From an uncultured Lysobacterales bacterium (GTDB taxonomy: Bacteria > Pseudomonadota > Gammaproteobacteria > Xanthomonadales > SZUA-36), in contig CALKKN010000324.1 of NCBI GenBank assembly GCA_937995275.1, positions 1 through 15,437 of the forward strand: a stretch of DNA of 15,437 bases. The letters run 5' to 3'. Every line of letters begins with the position of its first letter. Position 1 is the stretch's first letter. Made by a program: the position numbers and the translations under genes. This document shows positions 1 through 6,752 of this stretch, piece by piece. The notes beneath the pieces are model-generated. The model ran no database searches. It was not told the DNA's origin and worked only from the letters and a program-made list of their open reading frames with translations.

Positions 1-359
1 TGCGCCGGCCGCGTCACGGCCGTGCTGCGGGACCGGGATGGCGGCGGTGACATTTTCAAATCCTGGTCCGGATGGATGACGTAGGGCGGACCAATGCCGT
101 TCCAGTCCGCGACATCGCGCCAATCCAGCCCGAAATTGAAGGCGATCGCGTACAATGAGTCGCCGCGCCGCACCCGGTAGCGCCCGTCGGCGGTCAACTG
201 GTAATCCTGCGCTCCGGGTTGTCGTTGTTCCGGGGACCAGGCAGGGCCGCAGCCATGCAGCACGGCGACCAGGGCACAGGCCAGCAGCGGCAGGAACAGG
301 TTCCGATCGGGCCGTCGAAGGCTGCGGCCGCGCGCCTGGTTGATTCGGGTGCAGCGCAC
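1..359 (-). CDS. nlpD: NlpD-type LysM lipoprotein, N-terminal part (cut by left edge)
   Basis: The reading frame opens with GTG at 359, nine bases after the pcm stop, and runs off the left edge after about 119 codons. The N-terminus is basic, followed by a hydrophobic stretch (about residues 21-34) ending in Leu-His-Gly-Cys with Cys37, a plausible lipoprotein cleavage site although His at -2 is unusual. A LysM domain (about residues 61-103) begins YRVRRGDSLYAIAFNFGLDW, which is typical of NlpD. In characterised relatives NlpD is an outer-membrane lipoprotein whose degenerate M23 domain activates the amidase AmiC in cell division; that C-terminal domain would lie beyond this window. The position after surE-pcm is classic for nlpD, and rpoS usually follows. 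No Shine-Dalgarno is visible, so translation is probably coupled to pcm. GTG 359 is the first ATG, GTG or TTG in frame that keeps the lipobox. Confidence 0.88.
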   Translation of the reverse strand, partial: MRCTRINQARGRSLRRPDRNLFLPLLACALVAVLHGCGPAWSPEQRQPGAQDYQLTADGRYRVRRGDSLYAIAFNFGLDWRDVADWNGIGPPYVIHPDQDLKMSPPPSRSRSTAVTRPA

Positions 360-367
360 GACGACGA

Positions 368-1045
368 TCAGGACAAACCGCTCAGCATCGGGACGAATAT
401 CACGCCGCCCAGGTCTTCCTCGTCATAACCCTCCTCGGTGCGGCGAATCGCCAGCAGCCGCTGCATGCCCCGCCTCTCGATCGGCGCGACGAGTACGGCG
501 CCGACCCGCAGCTGCCTGATGAGTTCGATCGGCACCTGGATGGCCGCCGCCGTCACGATGATTCCGTCGAATGGCGCCTGGCTGGGCCAGCCAAGGTGGC
601 CGTCTGCGTGCCGCGTGTAAATGTTTTTCAGGCCGAGCTTGTGAAACCGCCGCCGCGCCAGTTTGAGCAATTCCTCGATTCGCTCGACGGTGAAGACCTG
701 CGGAATGAGACTGGCCAGAATTGCCGCCTGATAACCAGAGCCCGTGCCGACCTCCAGGACCTTGTCCGGTGAACCGCCATCCAGCACGGCCTCGGTCATC
801 CTGGCCACCACCCAGGGCTGTGAGATGGTCTGGCCGAGCCCGATGGGGAGCGCGGTGTCTTCGTAGGCCCGGCTGGAAAGCGCTTCGTCGACGAACTCGT
901 GCCGCGGGGTCGAGGCAATGGCGCGCAGGACGTCTTCGTCCCGGATGCCGTGCTCGCGCAGGCGGCGTACCAGCCTGTCGCGCGTTCCCTGAGAGGTCAT
1001 TCCAATGCCGCGCGGCGCACCCTTCGGGTGTTTCCTGTGAATCAT
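368..1045 (-). CDS. pcm: Protein-L-isoaspartate O-methyltransferase
   Basis: This 225-residue protein uses S-adenosylmethionine to methylate isoaspartyl residues that form in ageing proteins, starting their repair in the cytoplasm. The SAM-binding motif [11 protein letters not shown] lies at residues 98-108 and the substrate-site TISQP at 73-77, followed by PWVVARM. Length fits the family (about 208-225). The start ATG at 1045 overlaps the surE stop as ATGA and has a good ribosome-binding site (GAGGGGAG) inside the end of surE. A second Met at residue 16 lacks such a site, so the longer form is preferred. It sits between surE and nlpD in the conserved stationary-phase operon. No anomalies were seen. 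Confidence 0.96.
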   Translation of the reverse strand: MIHRKHPKGAPRGIGMTSQGTRDRLVRRLREHGIRDEDVLRAIASTPRHEFVDEALSSRAYEDTALPIGLGQTISQPWVVARMTEAVLDGGSPDKVLEVGTGSGYQAAILASLIPQVFTVERIEELLKLARRRFHKLGLKNIYTRHADGHLGWPSQAPFDGIIVTAAAIQVPIELIRQLRVGAVLVAPIERRGMQRLLAIRRTEEGYDEEDLGGVIFVPMLSGLS

Positions 1046-1827
1046 GTTCCGCTCCCCTCAACTGTGACGCCCTCGGTGGAGATTTCCGACACCCAGCCCG
1101 CGACCTGGTCGAGTGCCTGGTAGCGCGTAAGATCCACATGGATGGGTGTGATGGATATATAGCCTCGCCGCACGGCGTCGAAATCCGTCCCCGGCCCGGC
1201 GTCCTGCCCCGGCCCGGCCGGACCGATCCAGTACATCGGGTTGCCCCGCGGGTCAACCATTCGGATGACCGGCTCCGCCCGGTGGCGGTGCCCCAGCCGG
1301 GTGACTTCGAAGCCGCGAATTTCGGACCAGGGCAGATTGGGCACGTTCATGTTGAGAATTGTATCGGCCGGCAGCGGATCCCTGCGCAGACGTTCAACGA
1401 GCAGTGCGACTGCCTCGGCAGCCGTGCCGTAGTGTTCCGGCGGTTCCACGACAACCAGTGACACGGCTATGGCGGGCAACCCGAGGAACCGTCCCTCCAT
1501 GGCGGCCGCCACGGTGCCTGAGTAAATCACGTCGTCACCCAGGTTGGGCCCCGAGTTGATGCCGGAAATAACGATGTCCGGGTCCTTCTCCAGCAGGCCG
1601 GTGAGGGCGAGGTGTACGCAATCCGTCGGGGTGCCGGTGACGCGGAACTCCCGCGTGCCGATCTCGCGGAGCCGCACCGGCGAATCCAGCGTCAGCGAGT
1701 TGCTCGCCCCGCTGCGGTTCTGGTCGGGCGCAACGATCGTCACCCGCCCAATCGCGCGCATCCGATCGGCGAGGACTTGAATACCCCGCGCTTCGATCCC
1801 ATCGTCATTGCTGATCAGAAAATGCAT
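1042..1827 (-). CDS. surE: 5'/3'-nucleotidase SurE
   Basis: SurE is a metal-dependent phosphatase that removes 5' or 3' phosphates from nucleoside monophosphates and is linked to stationary-phase survival. The protein has 261 residues, close to the usual 250-260. It opens with [15 protein letters not shown], where Asp8 and Asp9 are the metal ligands. RSGASNS (38-44) supplies Ser39, and [10 protein letters not shown] (88-97) supplies Asn91. [10 protein letters not shown] (67-76) and the [11 protein letters not shown] segment (102-112) are also typical. ATG 1827 matches the family N-terminus; a GGAG lies about 11 bases upstream. The gene heads the operon and overlaps pcm by four bases. Confidence 0.97.
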   Translation of the reverse strand: MHFLISNDDGIEARGIQVLADRMRAIGRVTIVAPDQNRSGASNSLTLDSPVRLREIGTREFRVTGTPTDCVHLALTGLLEKDPDIVISGINSGPNLGDDVIYSGTVAAAMEGRFLGLPAIAVSLVVVEPPEHYGTAAEAVALLVERLRRDPLPADTILNMNVPNLPWSEIRGFEVTRLGHRHRAEPVIRMVDPRGNPMYWIGPAGPGQDAGPGTDFDAVRRGYISITPIHVDLTRYQALDQVAGWVSEISTEGVTVEGSGT

Positions 1828-1932
1828 GCCGATTCGACTCCGCCCCGCACCGCGCGGGCCGGGTTCTGTTCCCCTGAATTCACTGAAAAGTCCCGAACAC
1901 TGGTATTGTAAGGCCTCGGCGGGCCGACTGAA
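1828..1932. promoter_or_regulatory. Divergent intergenic region between surE and the Smr gene
   Basis: These 105 bases must hold the start signals for both surE (leftward) and the Smr gene (rightward). On the minus strand TACAAT (1910-1905) is five of six to a sigma-70 -10 box, which would give a surE leader of about 70 bases, but its -35 (TTTCAG, 1933-1928) is poor. On the plus strand TATTGT (1904-1909) overlaps the same bases and has no good -35. These are guesses from consensus only. Confidence 0.25.
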
Positions 1933-2481
1933 ATGAAATCAGGTAACGACAAACCGGATAAAGACCTGTTCCGGCAGGCGATGGCGGACGTCAGGCCGCT
2001 GCGCGCGCCCGACCGCATCGATCCCGTACCGTCCCGGCCGGCAGCCGTGCCGGCCCAGCAGGAAGCAGACGACCGGAAGGTGCTGCGGGACCTGCTCGCG
2101 GAGGGGCCGTCCGAGGAGCACGAGACGGGCGAAGAACTGCTGTTTCTCAGGCCCGGTTATCAATCCCGGCTGTTACGGCGCCTGCGCCGCGGGCATTACA
2201 GCGTGGCCGACAGCATCGATCTTCACCACATGGATGTCCCAACTGCAAAAAAGGTCCTGCTCGACTTCATCGAACACTGCGTCAGCCAGCGGCGGAGCTG
2301 TGTCCGTGTCGTTCACGGCAAGGGCCTGCGATCCCGTGACCTGCCGCGGCTTAAATTGATGACCGGGCGGGTCCTGCGTAAACATCCGCAGGTTATCGCG
2401 TTCGCCTCCTGCCGCCCCGTCGACGGCGGCACCGGCGCCACCAACGTGCTGCTGAAGGCCCGCCAGGAAGCCGGCAGGTGA
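1933..2481 (+). CDS. Smr-domain protein (SmrA-like putative nuclease)
   Basis: The protein has 182 residues. The N-terminal half is charged and probably partly disordered, with [14 protein letters not shown] (10-23) as a short motif shared with the SmrA/SmrB group. The C-terminal Smr domain spans about residues 85-177: DLHHMDV (96-102), VVHGKGLRS (126-134) with the family HGxG loop, and a [10 protein letters not shown] tail (165-174). Smr domains are found in MutS2 and in nucleases acting on DNA or on mRNA at stalled ribosomes. The GGxGA tail resembles SmrA more than SmrB, but the exact substrate cannot be read from sequence. The usual DLHG is DLHH here. It overlaps the next gene by four bases, so the two are probably translated together. 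The Shine-Dalgarno is weak. Confidence 0.88.
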   Translation: MKSGNDKPDKDLFRQAMADVRPLRAPDRIDPVPSRPAAVPAQQEADDRKVLRDLLAEGPSEEHETGEELLFLRPGYQSRLLRRLRRGHYSVADSIDLHHMDVPTAKKVLLDFIEHCVSQRRSCVRVVHGKGLRSRDLPRLKLMTGRVLRKHPQVIAFASCRPVDGGTGATNVLLKARQEAGR

Positions 2482-2798
2482 CGGGACTGCTGGTGCTGGT
2501 CCTGGTGGGCCTGGCCGCCGTTGCCTGGTGGCGCCTGCTGCAGGGCAAGGAACTGGCCCGGACTGCGGCAGCGGCGGTCTGCCGTGAACATGGCCTGGTC
2601 CTGATGGACGACACCGTCGTGCTGCACGCCGTTCAGTTCAAGTCCGAGGACCCGGTACACGCCTGGGGCCTCAAGTACCGCTTCGATTTTGCCCGCAACG
2701 GCATCCTGCGCCATGGGGGTACGGTGCTGGTGGCGCCGGGCCGGGCGCCGACGGTGATCATCGAGACGGACGGCGGCCCGTTGATTCAACAGCTCTGA
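2478..2798 (+). CDS. DUF3301 small membrane-anchored protein
   Basis: The 106-residue protein has an N-terminal transmembrane helix (about residues 3-18, [17 protein letters not shown]) followed by a soluble basic domain. The pattern of a Trp-rich membrane end, a GKELARTAAAAVCREHGLVL helix (23-42), a VVL strand and a KYRFDFA strand (66-72) fits DUF3301, a family of unknown function common in gammaproteobacteria. Start is GTG 2478, overlapping the Smr stop as GTGA, which indicates translational coupling. Co-occurrence with the Smr gene suggests a shared job, but no function can be stated. Confidence 0.82.
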   Translation: MTGLLVLVLVGLAAVAWWRLLQGKELARTAAAAVCREHGLVLMDDTVVLHAVQFKSEDPVHAWGLKYRFDFARNGILRHGGTVLVAPGRAPTVIIETDGGPLIQQL

Positions 2799-2800
2799 CG

Positions 2801-2822
2801 GGGTTGGCGGAACGCCGCACCC
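2801..2822 (+). terminator. Weak hairpin between convergent DUF3301 and sspB
   Basis: In the 30 bases between the two convergent stop codons, GGGT/ACCC and GGCG/CGCC pair around a GAA loop, with a small internal loop (T against GC). It is followed by GGGGG and only three T on the plus strand. It could stop transcription from either side, but lacks a proper T-tract. Confidence 0.3.
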
Positions 2823-2828
2823 GGGGGT

Positions 2829-3218
2829 TTACTTGACGACCTTGAGGTGCGCGCGTTTGGCGTGCTTCGGCCCGTCATCACCTCCGCTGCCGTCGGGCGG
2901 GGGCGCGTCATCGTCCTGGGCGAACATCATGCCCTGCCCGTTTTCCTTGGAGTAGATCGCGAGCACCGACTCGACCGGCACCGACACGTTGTGCTGGCGG
3001 CCCGAGAAGCGCGCGTTGAAGGTCACCCATTCGTTGCCCATGTCCAGCTCGCGCACGGCCGCCTGATCGACGTTCAGAATGACCTTGCCCTTCTGGATGG
3101 CGTGTTCCGGAACGTCGACGTCGCTAACGCCCGCATCCACGAGGATGTGCGGAGTCATGTTGTTATCGGTGATCCACTGGTACAGGGCCCGCAGCAGATA
3201 TGGCCTGTTGGAAGTCAT
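2829..3218 (-). CDS. sspB: ClpXP adaptor SspB (stringent starvation protein B)
   Basis: SspB binds ssrA-tagged peptides released from stalled ribosomes and hands them to the ClpXP protease. The folded domain (about residues 1-95) carries NRPYLLRALYQWITDNNMTP at the N-terminus, then KVILNVDQAAVREL and the FNARFSG and SVPVESVLAIYSKENGQGM segments typical of SspB. An acidic, Pro/Gly-rich linker follows, and the C-terminus ends LKVVK, matching the ClpX-binding tail (LRVVK in E. coli). ATG 3218 gives 129 residues and the MTSNRPYLL start expected from relatives; GTG 3224, two codons earlier, is the alternative. It lies 24 bases after sspA, in the usual sspA-sspB pair. Confidence 0.95.
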   Translation of the reverse strand: MTSNRPYLLRALYQWITDNNMTPHILVDAGVSDVDVPEHAIQKGKVILNVDQAAVRELDMGNEWVTFNARFSGRQHNVSVPVESVLAIYSKENGQGMMFAQDDDAPPPDGSGGDDGPKHAKRAHLKVVK

Positions 3219-3242
3219 CCCCACCCGCGTGTACCGCGTGTG

Positions 3243-3878
3243 TCAGGCGGCCAGGACCAGGTCTCGCTCCGCCTGGGTGAGGCTGGCCTTGAACGATGCA
3301 CGCGAGAAGATCCGGTGGGCATAGGCCTCGACGGACGCACCGGGTTTGCCGAGCTTGACGCCGTAATGAGAAAGGCGCCACAGCAGGGGCCCAAGCGTGC
3401 AGTCGACCAGACTCAGCTCGTCGCTGAGGACGTATTCCGACACCTGGAACAGTTCGTTGGCCGCGATGATCCCCTCCTTCAACTGCTTGGCCGCCTGCTC
3501 GGCCTTCTTGCCGGACGAAGCCTCGATGAGCCGCGCCAGCGAATACCAGTCCCGCAGAACCCGATGATGCACCAGCCGCAGCTGGGCGCGGGACACCGGG
3601 TCGACCGGCATCAGCGGCGGATGCGGATAACGCTCGTCGAGATAGTCGTTAATGACGCCGGCGTCGTAGAGCACGAGGTCGCGGTCCACCAGGGTCGGCG
3701 CCTCGTTGTAGGGATTCAGCTCCGCCAGATCGGCCGCGGCCGACTCGTCCTCGGATACGTTGACGATCTCCACGTTGATGCCTTTTTCGGCAAGGACGAA
3801 GCGCACCCGGTGACAATCCAGGGATATTTCGGACGAATACAGGGCCATGGTCGAACGGCCGCGAACGGATACTGCCAC
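3243..3878 (-). CDS. sspA: Stringent starvation protein A (GST-fold RNA polymerase-binding protein)
   Basis: SspA has a glutathione S-transferase fold without that activity; in E. coli it binds RNA polymerase and acts in starvation and acid-stress responses. GTG 3878 gives 211 residues, the family length, and the start MAVSVRGRSTMALYSS aligns with E. coli SspA. GAGGAG lies six bases upstream, so the longer frame from ATG 3908 is unlikely. The thioredoxin-like half includes VRFVLAEKG (25-33), APTLVDRDLVLYD (60-72) and YLDERYPHPPLMPV (79-92), with the conserved surface Pro-His-Pro at 85-87. The helical half includes LSLVDCTLGPLLWRL. The gene follows petC after 58 bases and precedes sspB, a conserved arrangement that puts respiration and starvation genes on one transcript. 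Confidence 0.95.
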   Translation of the reverse strand: MAVSVRGRSTMALYSSEISLDCHRVRFVLAEKGINVEIVNVSEDESAAADLAELNPYNEAPTLVDRDLVLYDAGVINDYLDERYPHPPLMPVDPVSRAQLRLVHHRVLRDWYSLARLIEASSGKKAEQAAKQLKEGIIAANELFQVSEYVLSDELSLVDCTLGPLLWRLSHYGVKLGKPGASVEAYAHRIFSRASFKASLTQAERDLVLAA

Positions 3879-3884
3879 CTCGTT

Positions 3885-3890
3885 CTCCTC
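3885..3890 (-). promoter_or_regulatory. Ribosome-binding site that fixes the sspA GTG start
   Basis: GAGGAG on the minus strand, six bases before GTG 3878. No comparable site precedes ATG 3908, so this decides the sspA start. Confidence 0.75.
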
Positions 3891-3896
3891 GATCAG

Positions 3897-3923
3897 GGCT
3901 GCCCGCACGCCCGGCGGGTAGCC
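3897..3923 (-). other. GC-rich hairpin between petC and sspA
   Basis: In the 58-base gap between the petC stop and the sspA start, the minus-strand RNA can form GGCU/AGCC, an A-C mismatch, then CCCGC/GCGGG around a 7-base loop. It begins 13 bases after the petC stop and ends 6 bases before the sspA ribosome-binding site. No U-tract follows, so it is not a classical terminator. It may protect the 3' end of a petABC mRNA, mark a processing site, or partly attenuate read-through into sspAB. Confidence 0.45.
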
Positions 3924-3936
3924 ATTACGGCGGCGC

Positions 3937-4668
3937 TCAATGGACGTCCCGCCAGTATTCTGCCTTGAGCGCGTAGCTCGTCAACGCGAACACCACGAGG
4001 AACAACAACACCCAGATTCCTACGTTGCGCCGCTTGAGTTCGGCCGGCTCGCCCAGGTACTCCAGAAACGTCACCAGGTCGCGCACGGTCTCTTCGTAGT
4101 CCTCGGGAGACTGCATTCCCGGCTGCGCCAGTTCCAGGCGCTCGACGGTCGGTTGCCCGTCGTGTTCGACGATCACCGGTTCCTGTATGCCCTGCAGCTG
4201 CCAGAGGACGTGCGGCATCGAGGCGTTGGGCAACACCACGTTGTTCCAGCTGCCGGCCTCGTCGCGGTAAAAGCTCAAGAAGTAGGTGTAGAGCCAGTCG
4301 GTTCCGCGGGCACGAGCAGTCAGCGAAAGGTCCGGCGGCGCCTTGCCCAGCCAGGCCTCGCCGTCCGCGGGGCGCATCGCGACCTCCATGGTGTCACCGA
4401 TCTTCGCGTCGGCGAACATCAGGTGCTCCTTGACCAGGTCCTCACCGAGACCGAGGTCTTCGGCGAGGCGGTTGTACCGCATGTACGATGCGCTGTGGCA
4501 GGACATGCAGTAGTTCACGAACAGGCGGGCGCCCCGCTGAGCGGCGGCGGTGTCCCGGATATTGACGTTGGCGTGCTCGAGCGCTGCGTCGCCGGCGGCG
4601 ATGGCGCTGCCGGAGACGCCGGCCAGTGCAACCAGGCTGCAGAGCATTATGAGAACGTTCTTGTTCAT
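3937..4668 (-). CDS. petC: Ubiquinol-cytochrome c reductase, cytochrome c1 subunit
   Basis: Cytochrome c1 carries electrons from the Rieske protein to a soluble or membrane cytochrome c on the periplasmic side of the bc1 complex. The 243-residue protein has an N-terminal signal peptide (about 1-25, ending SAIAA), the heme c site CMSCH (54-58), APPDLS (110-115), and NASMPHVLW (148-156) with Met151 as likely axial ligand. A C-terminal transmembrane anchor spans about 216-233 and is followed by LKAEYWRDVH. ATG 4668 overlaps the petB stop as TGATG. A longer frame from 4761 reads into petB and would bury the signal peptide, so it is rejected. Confidence 0.96.
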   Translation of the reverse strand: MNKNVLIMLCSLVALAGVSGSAIAAGDAALEHANVNIRDTAAAQRGARLFVNYCMSCHSASYMRYNRLAEDLGLGEDLVKEHLMFADAKIGDTMEVAMRPADGEAWLGKAPPDLSLTARARGTDWLYTYFLSFYRDEAGSWNNVVLPNASMPHVLWQLQGIQEPVIVEHDGQPTVERLELAQPGMQSPEDYEETVRDLVTFLEYLGEPAELKRRNVGIWVLLFLVVFALTSYALKAEYWRDVH

Positions 4669-5912
4669 CAGTGGGTCAACCTCTCTGGCAGCGGCTTCGT
4701 GCTGGCCCGTGGGCTGAGGAAGTACAGGAGCACGAAGAACGCGAAGTAGACAAACGTCCACACGCGCATTTCAATCGTCTGCGCCGGTGTGCCTTCAGAC
4801 ATGCCGAGCATGCCGAGGCGAACGAACGCGATCGCGAACAGGGCCAGCATGACCTTGTACCAGAGCCCCTTGTAACGAATGGACTTGACCGGCGACCGGT
4901 CCAGCCAGGGCAGGAAAAACAGGATTCCGACTGCGGCGAACATCAGGATCACGCCCATCAGCTTGTCGGGGACCGCCTTCAGAATCGCGTAATAGGGCGT
5001 GAAGTACCACACCGGCTTGATATGGGTCGGGGTCACGAGCGGATCGGCCGGGACGAAATTGTCATGCTCCAGGAACAGGCCGCCCGCCTCCGGCCAGAAG
5101 AAAATGACGAAGGCGAATACCATCAGGAACATCGAAATCCCGAAGGTGTCCTTGATGGTGTAGTAGGGGTGGAACGGGATACCGTCCTTCGGGATGCCGT
5201 TCTCGTCCTTGTTGGCCTTGATCTCTATTCCATCCGGGTTGTTGGAGCCGTTTTCGCGCAGCGCGACCAGGTGCAGCAGCACCAGCCCCAGGATCGCCAG
5301 CGGCAGAGCGATCACGTGGAGCGCGAAAAACCGGTTCAGCGTTGCGTCCGAGATGAAGTAGTCACCGCGGATCCACTCCGTCAGGGGTTCGCCGATGCTG
5401 GGAATCGCGCCGAAGAGATTGATGATCACCTGCGCGCCCCAGTAGGACATCTGGCCCCAGGGCAGTACGTAGCCCATGAACGCCTCGGCCATCAGCGCGA
5501 GGTAAATCAGCATGCCGAAAATCCAGACCAGTTCGCGCGGGGCGCGATGCGAGCCGTACAGGAAGCTGCGGAACATGTGCAGGTAGACCACGATGAAAAA
5601 GAACGACGCGCCGGTCGTATGCATGTAGCGGATCAGCCAGCCCCACTCGACGTCGCGCATGATGTATTCGACCGACGCGAACGCTTCGGCCGCGGACGGC
5701 TTGTAGTGCATGGTCAGGAAGATGCCGGTCAGGATCTGGATCACCAGCACGACCAGCGACAGAACGCCCATATAGTACCAGAAATTGAAATTCCTGGGGG
5801 CGTAGTAGCCCGTCATCGTGGCTTCCCAGAAGGCCGTGACGGGCAGCCGCTGATCGACCCAGTTCAGGAATGCATTACCGCTCTTGGCGAGGTTGCTGGC
5901 AGGCTTGGCCAT
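4668..5912 (-). CDS. petB: Ubiquinol-cytochrome c reductase, cytochrome b subunit
   Basis: This 414-residue membrane protein holds hemes bL and bH and the Qo and Qi quinone sites. The heme ligands are visible as His98-X13-His112 and His199-X14-His214. About eight transmembrane helices can be seen, starting near residue 45, with the short C-terminal extension of the full-length bacterial form. The Qo loop reads PVWY (300-303) instead of the common PEWY, so the glutamate proposed to take part in quinol proton transfer is replaced by valine. PVWY is known from some beta- and gammaproteobacteria. The gene is joined to petA and petC by 1-base TGATG overlaps, consistent with coupled translation and fixed stoichiometry. 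Confidence 0.97.
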   Translation of the reverse strand: MAKPASNLAKSGNAFLNWVDQRLPVTAFWEATMTGYYAPRNFNFWYYMGVLSLVVLVIQILTGIFLTMHYKPSAAEAFASVEYIMRDVEWGWLIRYMHTTGASFFFIVVYLHMFRSFLYGSHRAPRELVWIFGMLIYLALMAEAFMGYVLPWGQMSYWGAQVIINLFGAIPSIGEPLTEWIRGDYFISDATLNRFFALHVIALPLAILGLVLLHLVALRENGSNNPDGIEIKANKDENGIPKDGIPFHPYYTIKDTFGISMFLMVFAFVIFFWPEAGGLFLEHDNFVPADPLVTPTHIKPVWYFTPYYAILKAVPDKLMGVILMFAAVGILFFLPWLDRSPVKSIRYKGLWYKVMLALFAIAFVRLGMLGMSEGTPAQTIEMRVWTFVYFAFFVLLYFLSPRASTKPLPERLTH

Positions 5913-6508
5913 CAGACCGCTCCTTCCGGATTGACCCCGATGATCAGCGTGCTGTCATCCAGGAAACTGTAGGGGGGGATCCTCAGGTTGGCGGGCGCCG
6001 GAACGCCCCTGTACACCCGCCCGGCCATGTCGAACTTGGACTTGTGGCAGGGGCAGAAAAACCCGCCCTTCCAGTTGTCGTCGAACGGCTGGGGGCCAAC
6101 CTGCGGCACCAGCTGCGGCACGCAGCCGAGATGCGTGCAGTGCATGTTGACGACGAGGTACTCGTCCTTCAGGGCTCGGGATTCGTTCTGTGCGAATGGC
6201 GGCTGTTCGGATTCCTGCGACTCGGGGTCGCGCAGGTCATTGTCGACCTCGGGCAACAGCGCCAGCGTCTCGGGCGACCTGCGCAGCACACCAATCGTCT
6301 GGCCGCGCCACTGGACTTTTACGATCTGACCCGGATCCAGGCCGTCCAAAGAAACCTGGACGGGCGCTCCGACCGCCTGCGCCTTGGCGCTCGGTTTCCA
6401 CGACTTGATGAATGGAACCGCGGCGAACCCGACTCCCACGGCTCCGACCGCCGAAGTGGTGGCGACGAGAAACCGGCGCCTTCTCTTGTTCACGCCATCA
6501 GTTGGCAT
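5912..6508 (-). CDS. petA: Ubiquinol-cytochrome c reductase, Rieske iron-sulfur subunit
   Basis: The Rieske protein takes an electron from quinol at the Qo site with its 2Fe-2S cluster and passes it to cytochrome c1. The 198-residue protein opens with a Tat-like, uncleaved anchor (NKRRRRFLVATTSA, 7-20, then a hydrophobic helix to about residue 33). Cluster motifs are CTHLGC (124-129) and CPCHKS (152-157): Cys124, His126, Cys152 and His155 bind iron, and Cys129-Cys154 form the disulfide. The C-terminal GXVYRGVPAPANL segment is typical. ATG 6508 has GGAG seven bases upstream. It is the first gene of petABC-sspAB and diverges from degS. Confidence 0.97.
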   Translation of the reverse strand: MPTDGVNKRRRRFLVATTSAVGAVGVGFAAVPFIKSWKPSAKAQAVGAPVQVSLDGLDPGQIVKVQWRGQTIGVLRRSPETLALLPEVDNDLRDPESQESEQPPFAQNESRALKDEYLVVNMHCTHLGCVPQLVPQVGPQPFDDNWKGGFFCPCHKSKFDMAGRVYRGVPAPANLRIPPYSFLDDSTLIIGVNPEGAV

Positions 6509-6606
6509 CTGTTTCTCCAGCTGGATGAGAGCTCTGCAGGAATCATCTGTCCCTTTCTTGGGGCCCGGGTACGGGTCCGTCGACGCGCCGGCCGTTGCGG
6601 CGGGCG

Positions 6607-6635
6607 CCGATAGTAGTGGCCCGGCCCGGTGTCAA
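6607..6635 (-). promoter_or_regulatory. Candidate sigma-70 promoter P1 for petABC-sspAB
   Basis: A perfect -35 box TTGACA (6635-6630) is followed after 17 bases by TATCGG (6612-6607), a poor -10. The predicted transcript would start near 6600, leaving a leader of about 90 bases before petA. Consensus match only. Confidence 0.4.
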
Positions 6636-6641
6636 ACGGGC

Positions 6642-6671
6642 ATTTTATCCGAAAGGGGCCATGTGAAACAA
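6642..6671 (-). promoter_or_regulatory. Candidate second promoter P2 for petABC-sspAB
   Basis: TTGTTT (6671-6666), an 18-base spacer and TAAAAT (6647-6642, five of six to the -10 consensus). It lies just upstream of P1 and overlaps the candidate degS promoter on the other strand. Confidence 0.35.
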
Positions 6672-6716
6672 TGTATTTGCCGATAGAATGGTAGTCAGCC
6701 GGGCCCGCAGCGGGCC
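6661..6716 (+). promoter_or_regulatory. Candidate degS promoter and leader hairpin
   Basis: TAGAAT (6684-6689) is five of six to a -10 box, with a weak -35 ATGTGA (6661-6666) at 17 bases. The leader would start near 6696 and contain a small hairpin, GGCCC (6702-6706) / GGGCC (6712-6716), about 36 bases before the degS start. The bases from 6509 to 6606 show nothing else that I recognise. Confidence 0.3.
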
Positions 6717-6752
6717 TGCCGCCGGATCGAAACACAGCCAGGCGCCCAGCCC

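Noticed and set aside
423..1461. Open frames of 277 codons (minus) and 246 codons (plus) overlapping pcm and surE
   Set aside because: Frame shadows with Arg/Ala/Pro-rich composition; pcm and surE account for the region.
4669..4761. A 31-codon N-terminal extension of petC
   Set aside because: It reads through the end of petB and would precede the signal peptide; ATG 4668 directly after the petB stop is the natural start.
2847..5972. Long plus-strand open frames (373, 269 and 433 codons) opposite sspB, sspA, petC and petB
   Set aside because: All are antisense to genes with clear catalytic or ligand motifs, and show no family features of their own.
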